Shown: piece by piece, positions 24,547 through 32,300 of the stretch
Layout of the letters: the number at the start of each line of letters is the position of its first letter
Position numbering within the stretch: position 1 is the stretch's first letter
Assembly: GCA_947458145.1 (NCBI GenBank)
Contig: CANGYM010000005.1
Location: forward strand, 1-36,950
DNA length: 36,950 nucleotides
Direction of reading: 5' to 3'
Origin: Alphaproteobacteria bacterium
GTDB taxonomy: Bacteria; Pseudomonadota; Alphaproteobacteria; JAJTHO01; CANGYM01
Made by a program: the position numbers and the translations under genes
The notes under the pieces: model-generated
Told to the model about the DNA's origin: nothing
Seen by the model: the letters and a program-made list of their open reading frames with translations, nothing else
The model's database searches: none

Positions 24547-25467
24547 ATGAAAAAACAAAAAACCCTTGCCAAGGCCATTTCTTTTTCTGGTGTTGGCTTG
24601 CACACGGGTGATGAGGTCACATTGACATTAAAGCCTGCCCCTGTGAACCACGGGATTGTGTTTCATCGCACGGATCTAAACATTTCTATTCCTGCCCATC
24701 ATGCTTTGGTGGAGCCCTCTCCGCTGTGCACCACCTTGGTCAGTCTTTGCGGCCGCGCCCGTGTGTCCACGGTGGAGCATCTGATGTCCGCCTTGGCCGG
24801 ATGCCGTGTGGACAATTTGGTTGTGGAAATCAACGGGGGCGAAATGCCCATCATGGATGGCAGCGCCGCACCCTTTGTTCAGGCCATCATTGCTGCAGGA
24901 TTGATTCCCCAAGCGGCCCAGCGCCGCGCCTATCGCATTTTGCGGGCGGTTCATGTTCATGATGGTGACAAAACGGCATCTCTATTGCCCAGCATTTCCC
25001 CCGATTTGTCCATCACCTGTCGCATTGATTTTAATCATGCGGCCATTGGGGCCCAGACCTTCACGCTGGCCTCTTTGGATGATTTTGGGGATCTGATTGC
25101 CCGCGCCCGGACCTTTGGCTTTGAAAAAGACATTGCGACCTTACGCAAGATGGGATTGGCCAAGGGCGGCAGTCTGGATAATGCCATTGTGTTCGGGGAT
25201 ACCCGCGTTTTAAATCCCGAAGGCATGCGGTACGAAAACGAATGCGTGCGTCACAAGGTTCTGGACGCCGTTGGGGATCTTTATCTGGCAGGCTTGCCGT
25301 TGGTGGGGGATTTTTATGGGTATTGCTCGGGCCATTTTTTAAACTATCGCTTGCTGACAGAGCTGTTTGCCACCCCAGATGCCTATGAGGAAATTCTGTG
25401 CGGCGCCGATGAACTGACCATGGATATGGCCCGCGAAACCGGTGATTTGCACCCGCTCTGGGCCTAA
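24547..25467 (+). CDS. lpxC: UDP-3-O-acyl-N-acetylglucosamine deacetylase
   Basis: A 306-aa zinc amidase, the committed step of lipid A synthesis. It has SGVGLHTGDEVTLTLKPAP at the N-terminus, the zinc ligand His78 in STVEHLMSALAG, the MDGSAAPF turn, HKVLDAVGDLYLAG with the second zinc His and the Asp, and GHFLNYRLL with the late catalytic His. Length matches the family (about 300-310 aa). It is not flanked by ftsZ/ftsA as in many proteobacteria. Its TAA overlaps the stop of the convergent gene (CTAA, 25464-25467). The 165-bp upstream gap contains GTTAC-N5-GTAAC (near 24448-24462), a possible operator. Confidence 0.95.
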   Translation: MKKQKTLAKAISFSGVGLHTGDEVTLTLKPAPVNHGIVFHRTDLNISIPAHHALVEPSPLCTTLVSLCGRARVSTVEHLMSALAGCRVDNLVVEINGGEMPIMDGSAAPFVQAIIAAGLIPQAAQRRAYRILRAVHVHDGDKTASLLPSISPDLSITCRIDFNHAAIGAQTFTLASLDDFGDLIARARTFGFEKDIATLRKMGLAKGGSLDNAIVFGDTRVLNPEGMRYENECVRHKVLDAVGDLYLAGLPLVGDFYGYCSGHFLNYRLLTELFATPDAYEEILCGADELTMDMARETGDLHPLWA

Positions 25468-26075
25468 ACCCCCGCCCATAACCTGAAGAGAACCCATGGA
25501 CTTTTGGGATTTTTAGGCCTTGGGCCGAGGGCCCGCACGGCCCGTGCCATGATTCCCATATCCCCCTGCCCTCTTTCTGGTCCCCCCTCCCAAAGGTTTG
25601 GGGGACAATCCCCCCGCATCACGTGTTTTTGCCAGCCCCACAGGGAAAAACTGGGAACACTGTCCCCATAAATCACGGTGCCCATAGCGCCAAAAGTTTG
25701 CTGTAAATAATCGGTCCAATCCTGCGGTGTGGCGGGTTTCGTATCCAAAACTGCCCGAAAAGATGCGATGATCACGGTCAAAGCCGGATGCTGCAGCAGA
25801 TCCTGCGGCGCCTCTTGCAACAAGGGGTGGTCGGCATAGTGACCTTTGGCTAAGGTATCAGCCCACCATTGCAGTTTGATGTGGGTGAGCAGGGTCTCGC
25901 TGTCCTCCCCCCCCTGTTGGCCCGTCATGGCAAACCACGTGGCCAGCAAAGCCATGCCGGACTGAAGCCGCTGTTTTTTCTGGGGATCCCGCATCAACAG
26001 GCTGGCCATAAAGGCCAAATAATCTTGATCGTAAAGGGTTTTTTCCGTTACGGTTGTGGGGACAGGGCGGGGCAT
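25464..26075 (-). CDS. Phytoene/squalene synthase-family protein, short form (NDUFAF6-like)
   Basis: A 203-aa protein. Its N-terminal half fits the trans-isoprenyl synthase-like family found in alphaproteobacteria and in mitochondrial NDUFAF6: YDQDYLAFMASLLM, a long helix, then HIKLQWWADTL (the family's 'IRLQWWRDAL'), HPLLQ, and DWTDYLQQTFGAMG. The catalytic Asp-rich motifs of real prenyl synthases are not seen. Members are usually 260-290 aa. This one ends early, at the lpxC stop codon, with an atypical tail (GPRPKNPKSPW), so the C-terminus is probably lost. The start at 26075 overlaps aroK by 28 bp. A role in complex I assembly is known for NDUFAF6 and is only inference here. Confidence 0.6.
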   Translation of the reverse strand: MPRPVPTTVTEKTLYDQDYLAFMASLLMRDPQKKQRLQSGMALLATWFAMTGQQGGEDSETLLTHIKLQWWADTLAKGHYADHPLLQEAPQDLLQHPALTVIIASFRAVLDTKPATPQDWTDYLQQTFGAMGTVIYGDSVPSFSLWGWQKHVMRGDCPPNLWEGGPERGQGDMGIMARAVRALGPRPKNPKSPWVLFRLWAGV

Positions 26076-26593
26076 GTTAAAATTTTCTGCACCAACGTGG
26101 AAACATCATCACCATCCGCAGGAATGATGACTTGGGCCTTTTCATACCATGGCTGTCGCTGGGCGTATAGCCTTTCGGCATCCCGTTCCCACGTGGGGGA
26201 TTGCAGCAGGGGGCGATGGGTGCGTTCTTTTGACAGACGCGCCCACAACAGTGGCGGGGTAACCTTCAGCCAGATCGTTGTGGTGTTCTCCTGAAGCAGG
26301 GTGTGGGTTTTGGGCCATGCAAAGGCCCCGCCGCCCGTGGCCACAACACACTTTGGGGGCAGCAGGCGCACGGCGTTATATTCATAATCCCGAAAACCAA
26401 CCTCCCCCCACGTGGCAAAAATCTGGGGGATGGGGGCCTTGGCCATCTGGGCAATCTCATCATCCAGATCCACAAAAGGGATATTCAGAGCCTGCGCCAA
26501 GGCCCTGCCCACCGTGGATTTGCCGCACCCCATAAACCCCACGAGGGATAGGGGGCGGGAGGGGGTCAAAGAAGGGATCCGTGATAAAACCAT
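26048..26593 (-). CDS. aroK: Shikimate kinase
   Basis: A 181-aa P-loop kinase that phosphorylates shikimate in chorismate synthesis. It has the Walker A LVGFMGCGKSTVGRALA (residues 17-33), the shikimate-binding DLDDEI, the partner motif WGEVGFRDYE, and VATGGGAF. The lid arginine lies in ERTHRPLL. Length is normal (170-200 aa). aroB, the usual downstream partner, is replaced by the phytoene-synthase-like gene. The start region diverges from typA with 130 bp between them. Confidence 0.94.
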   Translation of the reverse strand: MVLSRIPSLTPSRPLSLVGFMGCGKSTVGRALAQALNIPFVDLDDEIAQMAKAPIPQIFATWGEVGFRDYEYNAVRLLPPKCVVATGGGAFAWPKTHTLLQENTTTIWLKVTPPLLWARLSKERTHRPLLQSPTWERDAERLYAQRQPWYEKAQVIIPADGDDVSTLVQKILTCPALSPQP

Positions 26594-26723
26594 AAAGCCG
26601 CGGCAACCCCCAAAGTTATCTGGTCAACGTTATGCGTGTAACAACGTGTTTTTAATTTCTTTTTTTTCCAAAACTATGGTAAAGAACGATCCCTCATTCT
26701 CAAAGCCCTTTTGGATTTTTTTT

Positions 26724-28550
26724 ATGCCGCAAAACACTCGCCTGCGCAACATTGCCATTATTGCCCACGTTGACCATGGAAAAACAACTTTGGTGGATGC
26801 TATTTTGCGCCAAAGTGGAACCTTTCGCACCAACCAAGCTGTGGTGGAGCGGGCCATGGACAAAGGGGATCTGGAAAAAGAGCGCGGCATCACCATTTTG
26901 GCCAAATGCACGGCCATTGATTGGGACGGACACCGCATCAACATCATTGACACCCCCGGCCACGCCGATTTTGGGGGTGAGGTCGAGCGAATTTTGCATA
27001 TGGCCGATGGCGTGATCCTGTTGGTGGATGCGGCGGAGGGCACCCTGCCCCAGACCAAGTTCGTTCTGACAAAAGCCCTGAAACAGGGTATGCGTCCCGT
27101 CGTGTTAATCAACAAAATTGACCGACCCGATGCCCGTCCGGACGAGGTTTTAAACGAAATTTTTGATCTGTTCGTGGCGCTGGATGCCAATGAAGAGCAG
27201 CTGGATTTTCCTGTGCTGTATGCCTCGGGCCGCGCCGGATGGTGCGCCGAAAGTTTGGATGCGCCCCGTGAAAACCTGCACCCCCTGCTGGATTTGGTGC
27301 TGCGGCACGTGCCCGCCCCCACGGTGGATTTTGATGCGCCGTTTTCCATGTTGGCCACGTTGCTGGATTATGACCCGTATTTGGGCCGTGTTTTAACGGG
27401 GCGTGTTGTCAGCGGAACAGCCAAAGTTAATGCCCAAGTTCATGCGCTGGATTTAAAGGGCAACGTGACGGATCGTTTCCGCCTGACCAAACTGTTTAGC
27501 TACAAAGGTCTGGAACGCGCCCCTGTTGGGTCAGCCGAGGCCGGCGATATCGTCTGTATCGCGGGCATGACCGTGGCCACGGTTGCCGATACGGTGGCAG
27601 ATACATCGGTGAGCCAGCCCATTCAAACTACCCCCATTGACCCCCCCACCATGGCCATCACCCTCAGCGTGAATGATTCCCCCTTGGCGGGGACGGAGGG
27701 GAAAAAGCTGACCTCCACCATGATTCGCGAACGCCTGATGGCGGAAAATGAGGGAAACGTGGCCATCCGTGTGTCCGAAACCGCCGGCAAAGATGCCTTT
27801 GAGGTCGCCGGACGGGGGGAATTGCAGCTGGGTGTTTTGATTGAAACCATGCGGCGCGAGGGCTTTGAAATGTCCGTGTCCCGCCCCCGCGTTTTGCTGC
27901 GCAAAACCGAGGATGGACAAACCGAAGAACCCTATGAAGAGGTCATCGCCGACGTTGATGAAGAATTCACCGGCGTGGTGGTGGAAAAAATGTCCGTGCG
28001 CAAGGCCGAAATGGTGGACATGCGCCCCAGTGGGGGCGGGAAAACCCGCATTACCTTTATTGCGCCGTCGCGGGGATTGATTGGGTATCAGGGGCAGTTT
28101 TTGACCGACACGCGGGGCACTGGGGTTTTGAACCGTTTGTTTCACAGCTATGGCCCCTACAAAGGCGAGATTGCCGGCCGCCGCAATGGCGCCCTGATTT
28201 CCACCGACAAAGGGGAAGCCGTGGCCTATGCCATTTTCAACCTGCAAGATCGGGGGACGATGTTCATTAACCCGGGCGACAAAGTTTATCAGGGCATGAT
28301 CGTGGGGGAACACAGCCGCGACAATGATTTGGATATCAATGTTTTAAAGGGCAAACAGCTGACCAACATCCGCGCCGCCGGCAAGGATGACGCCCTGATC
28401 CTGACCCCGCCACGGAAAATGAGCATGGAGGACATGATCAGCTATATCAACGATGATGAATTGCTGGAGGTCACCCCGCAATCCCTGCGCCTGCGGAAAA
28501 AACACCTAACCCCCAACGAACGCACTCAGGCGAAAAAGCGGGTGAGTTAG
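26724..28550 (+). CDS. typA: Ribosome-associated GTPase TypA/BipA
   Basis: A 608-aa translational GTPase. G domain: IAHVDHGKTTLVDAIL (G1), RGITILAK (G2), DTPGHADFGGEVER (G3) and NKIDRPDARPDE (G4). Domain II follows, then the EF-G-like domain III (GRGELQLGVLIETMRREGFE) and the BipA-specific C-terminus with APSRGLIGYQGQFLTDTRGTG and RAAGKDDALILTPPRKMS. It acts on 50S assembly and low-temperature or stress translation. Length is typical. The ATG at 26724 is the family start; the frame is open back to 26412 only as antisense to aroK. The ribosome site is weak (GGA in a T-rich leader). Confidence 0.97.
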   Translation: MPQNTRLRNIAIIAHVDHGKTTLVDAILRQSGTFRTNQAVVERAMDKGDLEKERGITILAKCTAIDWDGHRINIIDTPGHADFGGEVERILHMADGVILLVDAAEGTLPQTKFVLTKALKQGMRPVVLINKIDRPDARPDEVLNEIFDLFVALDANEEQLDFPVLYASGRAGWCAESLDAPRENLHPLLDLVLRHVPAPTVDFDAPFSMLATLLDYDPYLGRVLTGRVVSGTAKVNAQVHALDLKGNVTDRFRLTKLFSYKGLERAPVGSAEAGDIVCIAGMTVATVADTVADTSVSQPIQTTPIDPPTMAITLSVNDSPLAGTEGKKLTSTMIRERLMAENEGNVAIRVSETAGKDAFEVAGRGELQLGVLIETMRREGFEMSVSRPRVLLRKTEDGQTEEPYEEVIADVDEEFTGVVVEKMSVRKAEMVDMRPSGGGKTRITFIAPSRGLIGYQGQFLTDTRGTGVLNRLFHSYGPYKGEIAGRRNGALISTDKGEAVAYAIFNLQDRGTMFINPGDKVYQGMIVGEHSRDNDLDINVLKGKQLTNIRAAGKDDALILTPPRKMSMEDMISYINDDELLEVTPQSLRLRKKHLTPNERTQAKKRVS

Positions 28551-28583
28551 GGGGGGGGATTATCTTTGACTGTGTCAAAAGGG

Positions 28584-28964
28584 TTACTTCACCACAGACA
28601 CGGCCATATTGGGGTTGGCGGGATTGACGATCAATTCCTGCCGTGCGGGGGAAATCAGCACGTCCATGTCCTCCATGGGAACGGCCCCCAATAGGACTTC
28701 ATTGCCCAAAACCAAGGCGCCAACATAGCACTGACGATTATCAAACGCCACCTTCACAGGCCCCACATAGGGAACGCGGTGCACAGACCCATCGGCAATA
28801 CGGGCTTCGCGGTATTCCAACGTTTCCAGTTGCAGCTGCGATACCACATGGGGCGGCAAACACAAATGCAACGCCCCTGTATCCACCAACGCGGACACCT
28901 CAAGGGGGCGCAAGGCCGGATCCCGCGGATTGCTCAGGGTAAGGGGGGCGTAAACAAGGCCCAT
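28584..28964 (-). CDS. Retropepsin-like clan AA aspartic protease
   Basis: A 126-aa single-domain protein with the catalytic signature SALVDTGALHLCLP (Asp-Thr-Gly) near residue 30, followed by a second family strand (VGPVKVAFDN, then LGNEVLLGAVPMEDMDV), as in the small bacterial clan AA proteases that dimerise like retroviral protease. The ATG at 28962-28964 follows AAGAGGTG, so it is preferred to the GTG at 28985. Substrate is unknown. It converges on typA and sits at the edge of the accessory patch with the unknown gene and the Phd/VapC pair. These small proteases are widespread in alphaproteobacteria, and most are uncharacterised. Confidence 0.8.
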   Translation of the reverse strand: MGLVYAPLTLSNPRDPALRPLEVSALVDTGALHLCLPPHVVSQLQLETLEYREARIADGSVHRVPYVGPVKVAFDNRQCYVGALVLGNEVLLGAVPMEDMDVLISPARQELIVNPANPNMAVSVVK

Positions 28965-29042
28965 AATAAACACCTCTTGAAACACAAAAACACCTTAAGA
29001 CTTTCCCATAAGGAAGGGAAAAAATCAAAAGGAATGTGGGGG

Positions 29043-29656
29043 TTATCCTTGGGTTCGGTCTGGTATTAGCTTTGCAACCGTTCGACAGAGGTTTTCAGGC
29101 GATAAGGTTGCCTCATCCCTTCCTTGATAATAACCGCGCACGAATTGCGCTTGGCAATAAGCACGCAGGATGGTGACGGCTTTACCAACTTCTGTTTCAT
29201 TAAATAAGGGTGCGCTTTCACTATCTTTTAGGCCCTCTAAGGTTTTTTGGAAACAAGAATCTCCATCACCCCACAAATCTTTAAATTTTTTTTGAGGTTC
29301 AGAATATCTGTCATAAAATACAGAGGGGCCTCCTACCCCAGCGCCGTTACGATAATATAATTCCATCTGTTCCAATGCAGCACCATACAGTGCATAAAGA
29401 GGACGCCCTGACAGTTTAAGGGCTGTGCTAGGTGGCAAGGATTCCTTTAATGCATTTATATACGAGACACCCAAAGCATCTTGATCATATCCAAATGTAC
29501 GCTTGGCATTTCGGATTATTCTACCAAAACGGGCCTCCAATTCTGATTGTTTCGGTATAAGACCCTGTTTAAAAGCTGTTTCCCACGCCAGCAATTGTTG
29601 CGTGATTTTACTAAAGAATTCGATGTTTTGCGGGGGGGGGGGGTGTTTTCAGACAT
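29043..29656 (-). CDS. Unknown gene, reading frame broken at a C12 tract near its start
   Basis: The open frame from TTG 29594 to 29043 codes 183 residues, but the same frame continues upstream as coding-like sequence (residues QNIEFFSKITQQLLAWETAF) to a run of 12 C (plus 29632-29643). The natural ATG (29654-29656, MSENTPPP) is in a different frame from the body. A tract of 10 or 13 C would join them into about 204 residues. The protein is soluble and helical, with no recognised family. The AT-rich composition sets it apart from core genes. Either the count is wrong or the gene is switched off here by slippage. Confidence 0.55.
29632..29643. repeat. Poly-G/C tract, 12 bases, near the start of the unknown gene
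   Basis: Twelve consecutive G on the plus strand (C on the coding strand), five codons into the gene. It is exactly where the reading frame changes. It is the same length as the tract that breaks nuoD. Confidence 0.95.
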
Positions 29657-29743
29657 TTTTTAAATCCATAAATAAAAATTATAAAATATCTTATACTAAA
29701 TCCACGAGGATGTCACAGAAAAAAATACGGCTGCCGGTTCTTT

Positions 29744-29793
29744 TTGACTTTTCTATAAAAAAAGGTTAGACTGGTTGACATGATCCAAGATCA
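29744..29793 (+). promoter_or_regulatory. Promoter and candidate operator of the toxin-antitoxin operon
   Basis: -35 TTGACT (29744-29749), 17-bp spacer, -10 TAGACT (29767-29772). Just downstream is a perfect 13-bp palindrome TGATC-CAA-GATCA (29781-29793), placed where a Phd-type antitoxin would bind to autoregulate. The ribosome site AAAGAGA follows, 7 bp before the ATG at 29808. Confidence 0.55.
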
Positions 29794-29807
29794 AAAAGAG
29801 ATTCCGG

Positions 29808-30065
29808 ATGGAAAACATAGGGGCTTTTGAGGCCAAAACCCATTTTTCTGAATTGTTGCGTCAGGTAGAGGCTGGAGACACCATCATCATTACCCGTCAT
29901 GGCCGTCCCGTGGCGCGTTTGGTGGGATGGGATGCCGACCTTGAAACAATCCAAGAGGACAAAGCGAGCAACGCTGTTTCTGTTCTGCATGCCTTTGTTC
30001 GGCCCCCTTTGCCCACAGGCATGACGCGGCGAGATGTCATTGAAGACGGTCGCAATCCATCATGA
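29808..30065 (+). CDS. Phd/YefM-family antitoxin
   Basis: An 85-aa antitoxin. The Phd fold is clear: IGAFEAKTHFSELLRQVEAGDTIIITRHGRPVARLV, the DNA-binding and dimerisation domain that starts almost every Phd/YefM protein. The C-terminal tail (residues 45-85) would wrap the toxin. The stop overlaps the toxin ATG (ATGA), the standard antitoxin-first arrangement. It probably represses its own promoter with the toxin as co-repressor through the TGATC-CAA-GATCA palindrome upstream. Confidence 0.92.
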   Translation: MENIGAFEAKTHFSELLRQVEAGDTIIITRHGRPVARLVGWDADLETIQEDKASNAVSVLHAFVRPPLPTGMTRRDVIEDGRNPS

Positions 30066-30463
30066 TGGTTTTGGATTGTTCCGTGGCCGCCGCCTGGGTT
30101 TTTCAAGACGAGCAAACGCCAAAAGCCCTGCAGATCCTAGAGCGGATTGGCAAAGATGGGGCCATCGTCCCACCCCTGTGGCACGATGAACTGGGGAATG
30201 TTTTGATGGTGGGCTATCGTCGGGGGCGATTATCCCAAGATCAGGTGACGCTCTTTTTAAACGCCGTGGCGGATTTGCCCCTGAAAACAGCAGAGGTTGT
30301 AACGGTCACAAAACGGGGACTCTGGCATGAAAAAGCATCATGGGGATTGTCGGGATACGATGCGGCCTATCTGCATTTGGCCCTGCAACGCAAAATCCCC
30401 TTAGCCACGCTGGATCAAACATTGGCCGCAACAGCCTTGAGGCTGGGGGCTCGTGTGATGTAG
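30062..30463 (+). CDS. VapC-type PIN-domain ribonuclease toxin
   Basis: A 133-aa PIN protein. The acidic catalytic residues are visible in order: Asp5 in MVLDCSVAAAW, Glu in WHDELGNVL (about 43), Asp in SGYDAAYLHLA (about 99) and Asp in LATLDQTLA (about 117). VapC toxins cut tRNA or rRNA and stop translation when the antitoxin is degraded. It is coupled to the Phd-family antitoxin by a 4-bp overlap. No defect is seen, so the pair looks intact. It is compositionally closer to the core genome than the AT-rich gene next to it. Confidence 0.92.
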   Translation: MMVLDCSVAAAWVFQDEQTPKALQILERIGKDGAIVPPLWHDELGNVLMVGYRRGRLSQDQVTLFLNAVADLPLKTAEVVTVTKRGLWHEKASWGLSGYDAAYLHLALQRKIPLATLDQTLAATALRLGARVM

Positions 30464-30532
30464 GGGCATCTGCCGAACACGGCAGGCAGCTGGAGGATGG
30501 GGCTTTAGGAAGGCAAAACCCACATCAATGCA

Positions 30533-31765
30533 TCAGGCGGCTTGGCTCTCTCTGCGCCAAACAGGGAAAGGATCCGGCAATTTTGACCATTGTGTTATAT
30601 TAAGGGTTTTTGCCTGATCATCCCCCACCAGACAGGCATCCAGCTCGCGGCGAATCCATGCTTGGTCGTAATCAATGCCTATGAACACCAACTCTTGACG
30701 GCGATCCGCATAGACAGGATGCCAATTTTTTTTCAAAAGTTTGTGCCATTCCTTGTCTTGTGGCCACCGTTCTTTGGGTATATTTGTCCACCAAATGCCC
30801 GTGGCTTCTGTTTGCACCACAGCACCCGCCTGATGAAGATCCCCCACCCATTCAGGGCGGCTCGCCAACCAAAAAAATCCCTTGGCACGAAGGATCCCCG
30901 GCCATGGTTTTTGGGTAAAGGCATGAAACTTGGCGGGATGAAAGGGGCGACGCGCCCGATAAACAAAGCTTTTGATACCGTATTCTTCTGTTTCTGGTTT
31001 GTGGTCCCTAAAGCTATAAAGTTCTTGTGACCACAGGGGATAGGTTTCGGCCTCCCCTTCTTTGAACAGCCCCGTGTTTAAAATGGCCGACAGGTGAATG
31101 TTCCCGCGCTCCGCTTCGATAATGCGGGCAACGGGGTTAAGGGCTTTGATGACCTTATACACTATGGCTTTTGTATCAGCGTTTACCAAATCGGTTTTAT
31201 TGAGGACAATCACATTGGCAAACTCAATTTGTTCCACCAGCAGGTTCACCAGCGGGCGGTTATCATCGTCTCCCAGCGATTCCCCGCGATCTTTCAGGAA
31301 ATCCTGACTGGAATAGTCTTTGAGCAGGCTGGCGGCATCCACCACCGTCACCATGGTATCCAGCCGCGCCACATCCGACAGGCTGTTGTCGTCTTCATCC
31401 CGAAAACTGAACGTGGCCGCCACAGGCATAGGCTCTGAAATGCCGGTGGATTCTATCACCAAATAATCATATTGGCCTGATTCTGCCAGGGCCCGAACTT
31501 CTTGCAGCAAATCCTCTCGCAAGGTGCAGCAAATGCAACCATTGGACATTTCCACCAGATTTTCTTGTGTATGGGAAACCCCCGTGTGATCCCCTGCCAC
31601 CAATGCGGCATCAATATTCACCTCGCTCATATCATTCACAATCACCGCCACTTTACGCCCTTCGCGGTTATTCAAGATATGATTCAGCAACGTGGTTTTT
31701 CCGGCACCCAAAAAACCGGAAAGAACCGTGACGGGAAGTAACTTTTGATTTGATATCAATGACAT
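30533..31765 (-). CDS. zigA: COG0523 zinc-handling GTPase (ZigA type)
   Basis: A 410-aa G3E GTPase: Walker [18 protein letters not shown] (residues 15-31), [13 protein letters not shown], the metal-binding CxCC motif CICC (77-80), switch [14 protein letters not shown], and a C-terminal CobW_C domain with a long [11 protein letters not shown]. This subgroup (about 400 aa, 'SEVNID') is the Zur-regulated zinc metallochaperone group (ZigA/YciC). It is thought to deliver zinc to client enzymes during starvation. A Zur palindrome on the -10 of its own promoter supports this directly. The CobW (cobalamin) alternative is disfavoured by context. Confidence 0.92.
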   Translation of the reverse strand: MSLISNQKLLPVTVLSGFLGAGKTTLLNHILNNREGRKVAVIVNDMSEVNIDAALVAGDHTGVSHTQENLVEMSNGCICCTLREDLLQEVRALAESGQYDYLVIESTGISEPMPVAATFSFRDEDDNSLSDVARLDTMVTVVDAASLLKDYSSQDFLKDRGESLGDDDNRPLVNLLVEQIEFANVIVLNKTDLVNADTKAIVYKVIKALNPVARIIEAERGNIHLSAILNTGLFKEGEAETYPLWSQELYSFRDHKPETEEYGIKSFVYRARRPFHPAKFHAFTQKPWPGILRAKGFFWLASRPEWVGDLHQAGAVVQTEATGIWWTNIPKERWPQDKEWHKLLKKNWHPVYADRRQELVFIGIDYDQAWIRRELDACLVGDDQAKTLNITQWSKLPDPFPVWRRESQAA

Positions 31766-31805
31766 GACTTGACCTTTTTGATAGACTAAGGAGAGTATTG
31801 CGTTA

Positions 31806-31834
31806 TGTTATAATATAACACAATAGCCTGTCAA
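31806..31834 (-). promoter_or_regulatory. zigA promoter with overlapping Zur operator
   Basis: On the minus strand: -35 TTGACA (31829-31834), 16-bp spacer, -10 TATAAC (31807-31812). The 15-bp perfect palindrome TGTTATAATATAACA (31806-31820) covers the -10. It matches the alphaproteobacterial Zur site TGTTAT-N3-ATAACA. Zur bound there would block RNA polymerase. The leader is about 35-40 nt, with AAGGAGAG about 21 bp before the ATG. Confidence 0.9.
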
Positions 31835-31861
31835 CGCAAACAAAGCCAAGATCCCCCCACA

Positions 31862-32296
31862 TCACCCTTTGGGTTTTAAACACCGATGACACATCCCAAA
31901 CACCTCCACCACTGAGGCGCGGGGGTGAAAGCCAAGATCCTTGGCCTTAGCAGGGATCAGGGCGGAGAGTTCTGTGTCGCAAAATTCCTTGGCATCGCCG
32001 CACGCATCACAAATCAACAGCTGACAGGCCTTGTGCGTTCCTGGGTGATGACACGGCACATAGGCATTTAAGGCATGCACTTTGTGAAGGAGGCCCTGCG
32101 CCTCTAAAAAATCAATGGCACGGTACACGGTGGGGGGCTTGGGGGATCCAATGCCCTTTTGCCGCAGAACCTCGATCATGTCATAGGCCTTGGCGGGCGT
32201 ATCATGGGCCCACAGATGCTCCAGCAACACATGACGAATGGGGGTCATGTCCAAAGCGTGGTTATGACAATACGCCGTTACAACATCAGGGATCAT
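31862..32296 (-). CDS. zur: Zinc uptake regulator Zur (Fur family)
   Basis: A 144-aa Fur-family repressor: N-terminal winged helix (LDMTPIRHVLLEHLW, KPPTVYRAIDFLEAQGLLHKV) and a C-terminal dimerisation domain with the structural zinc CxxC pairs CDAC and CHRC and the ligand-rich AYVPCHHPGTHKAC. The absence of the Fur-type HHHHDH motif, the zinc-uptake neighbours and the two Zur boxes identify it as Zur. Its start lies 4 bp after the zevB-like stop, so it is the third gene of the zevA-zevB-zur unit and is predicted to be autoregulated. Confidence 0.93.
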   Translation of the reverse strand: MIPDVVTAYCHNHALDMTPIRHVLLEHLWAHDTPAKAYDMIEVLRQKGIGSPKPPTVYRAIDFLEAQGLLHKVHALNAYVPCHHPGTHKACQLLICDACGDAKEFCDTELSALIPAKAKDLGFHPRASVVEVFGMCHRCLKPKG

Positions 32297-32300
32297 GGGA

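Noticed and set aside
26412-26723. N-terminal extension of typA
   Set aside because: It is antisense to aroK and the divergent promoter region. The family begins at the ATG at 26724.
28565-28579. TTTGAC-TGT-GTCAAA hairpin between typA and the protease gene as a terminator
   Set aside because: The stem is only 6 bp and mostly A:T, and no T tract follows on either strand.
29710-29769. 19-codon ORF upstream of the antitoxin
   Set aside because: The ribosome-like GAGG abuts the ATG with no spacer, and the ORF spans the predicted promoter.
30469-30486. CTGCCG-GAACA-like hairpin after vapC as a terminator
   Set aside because: Short stem without a T tract; not enough to call.
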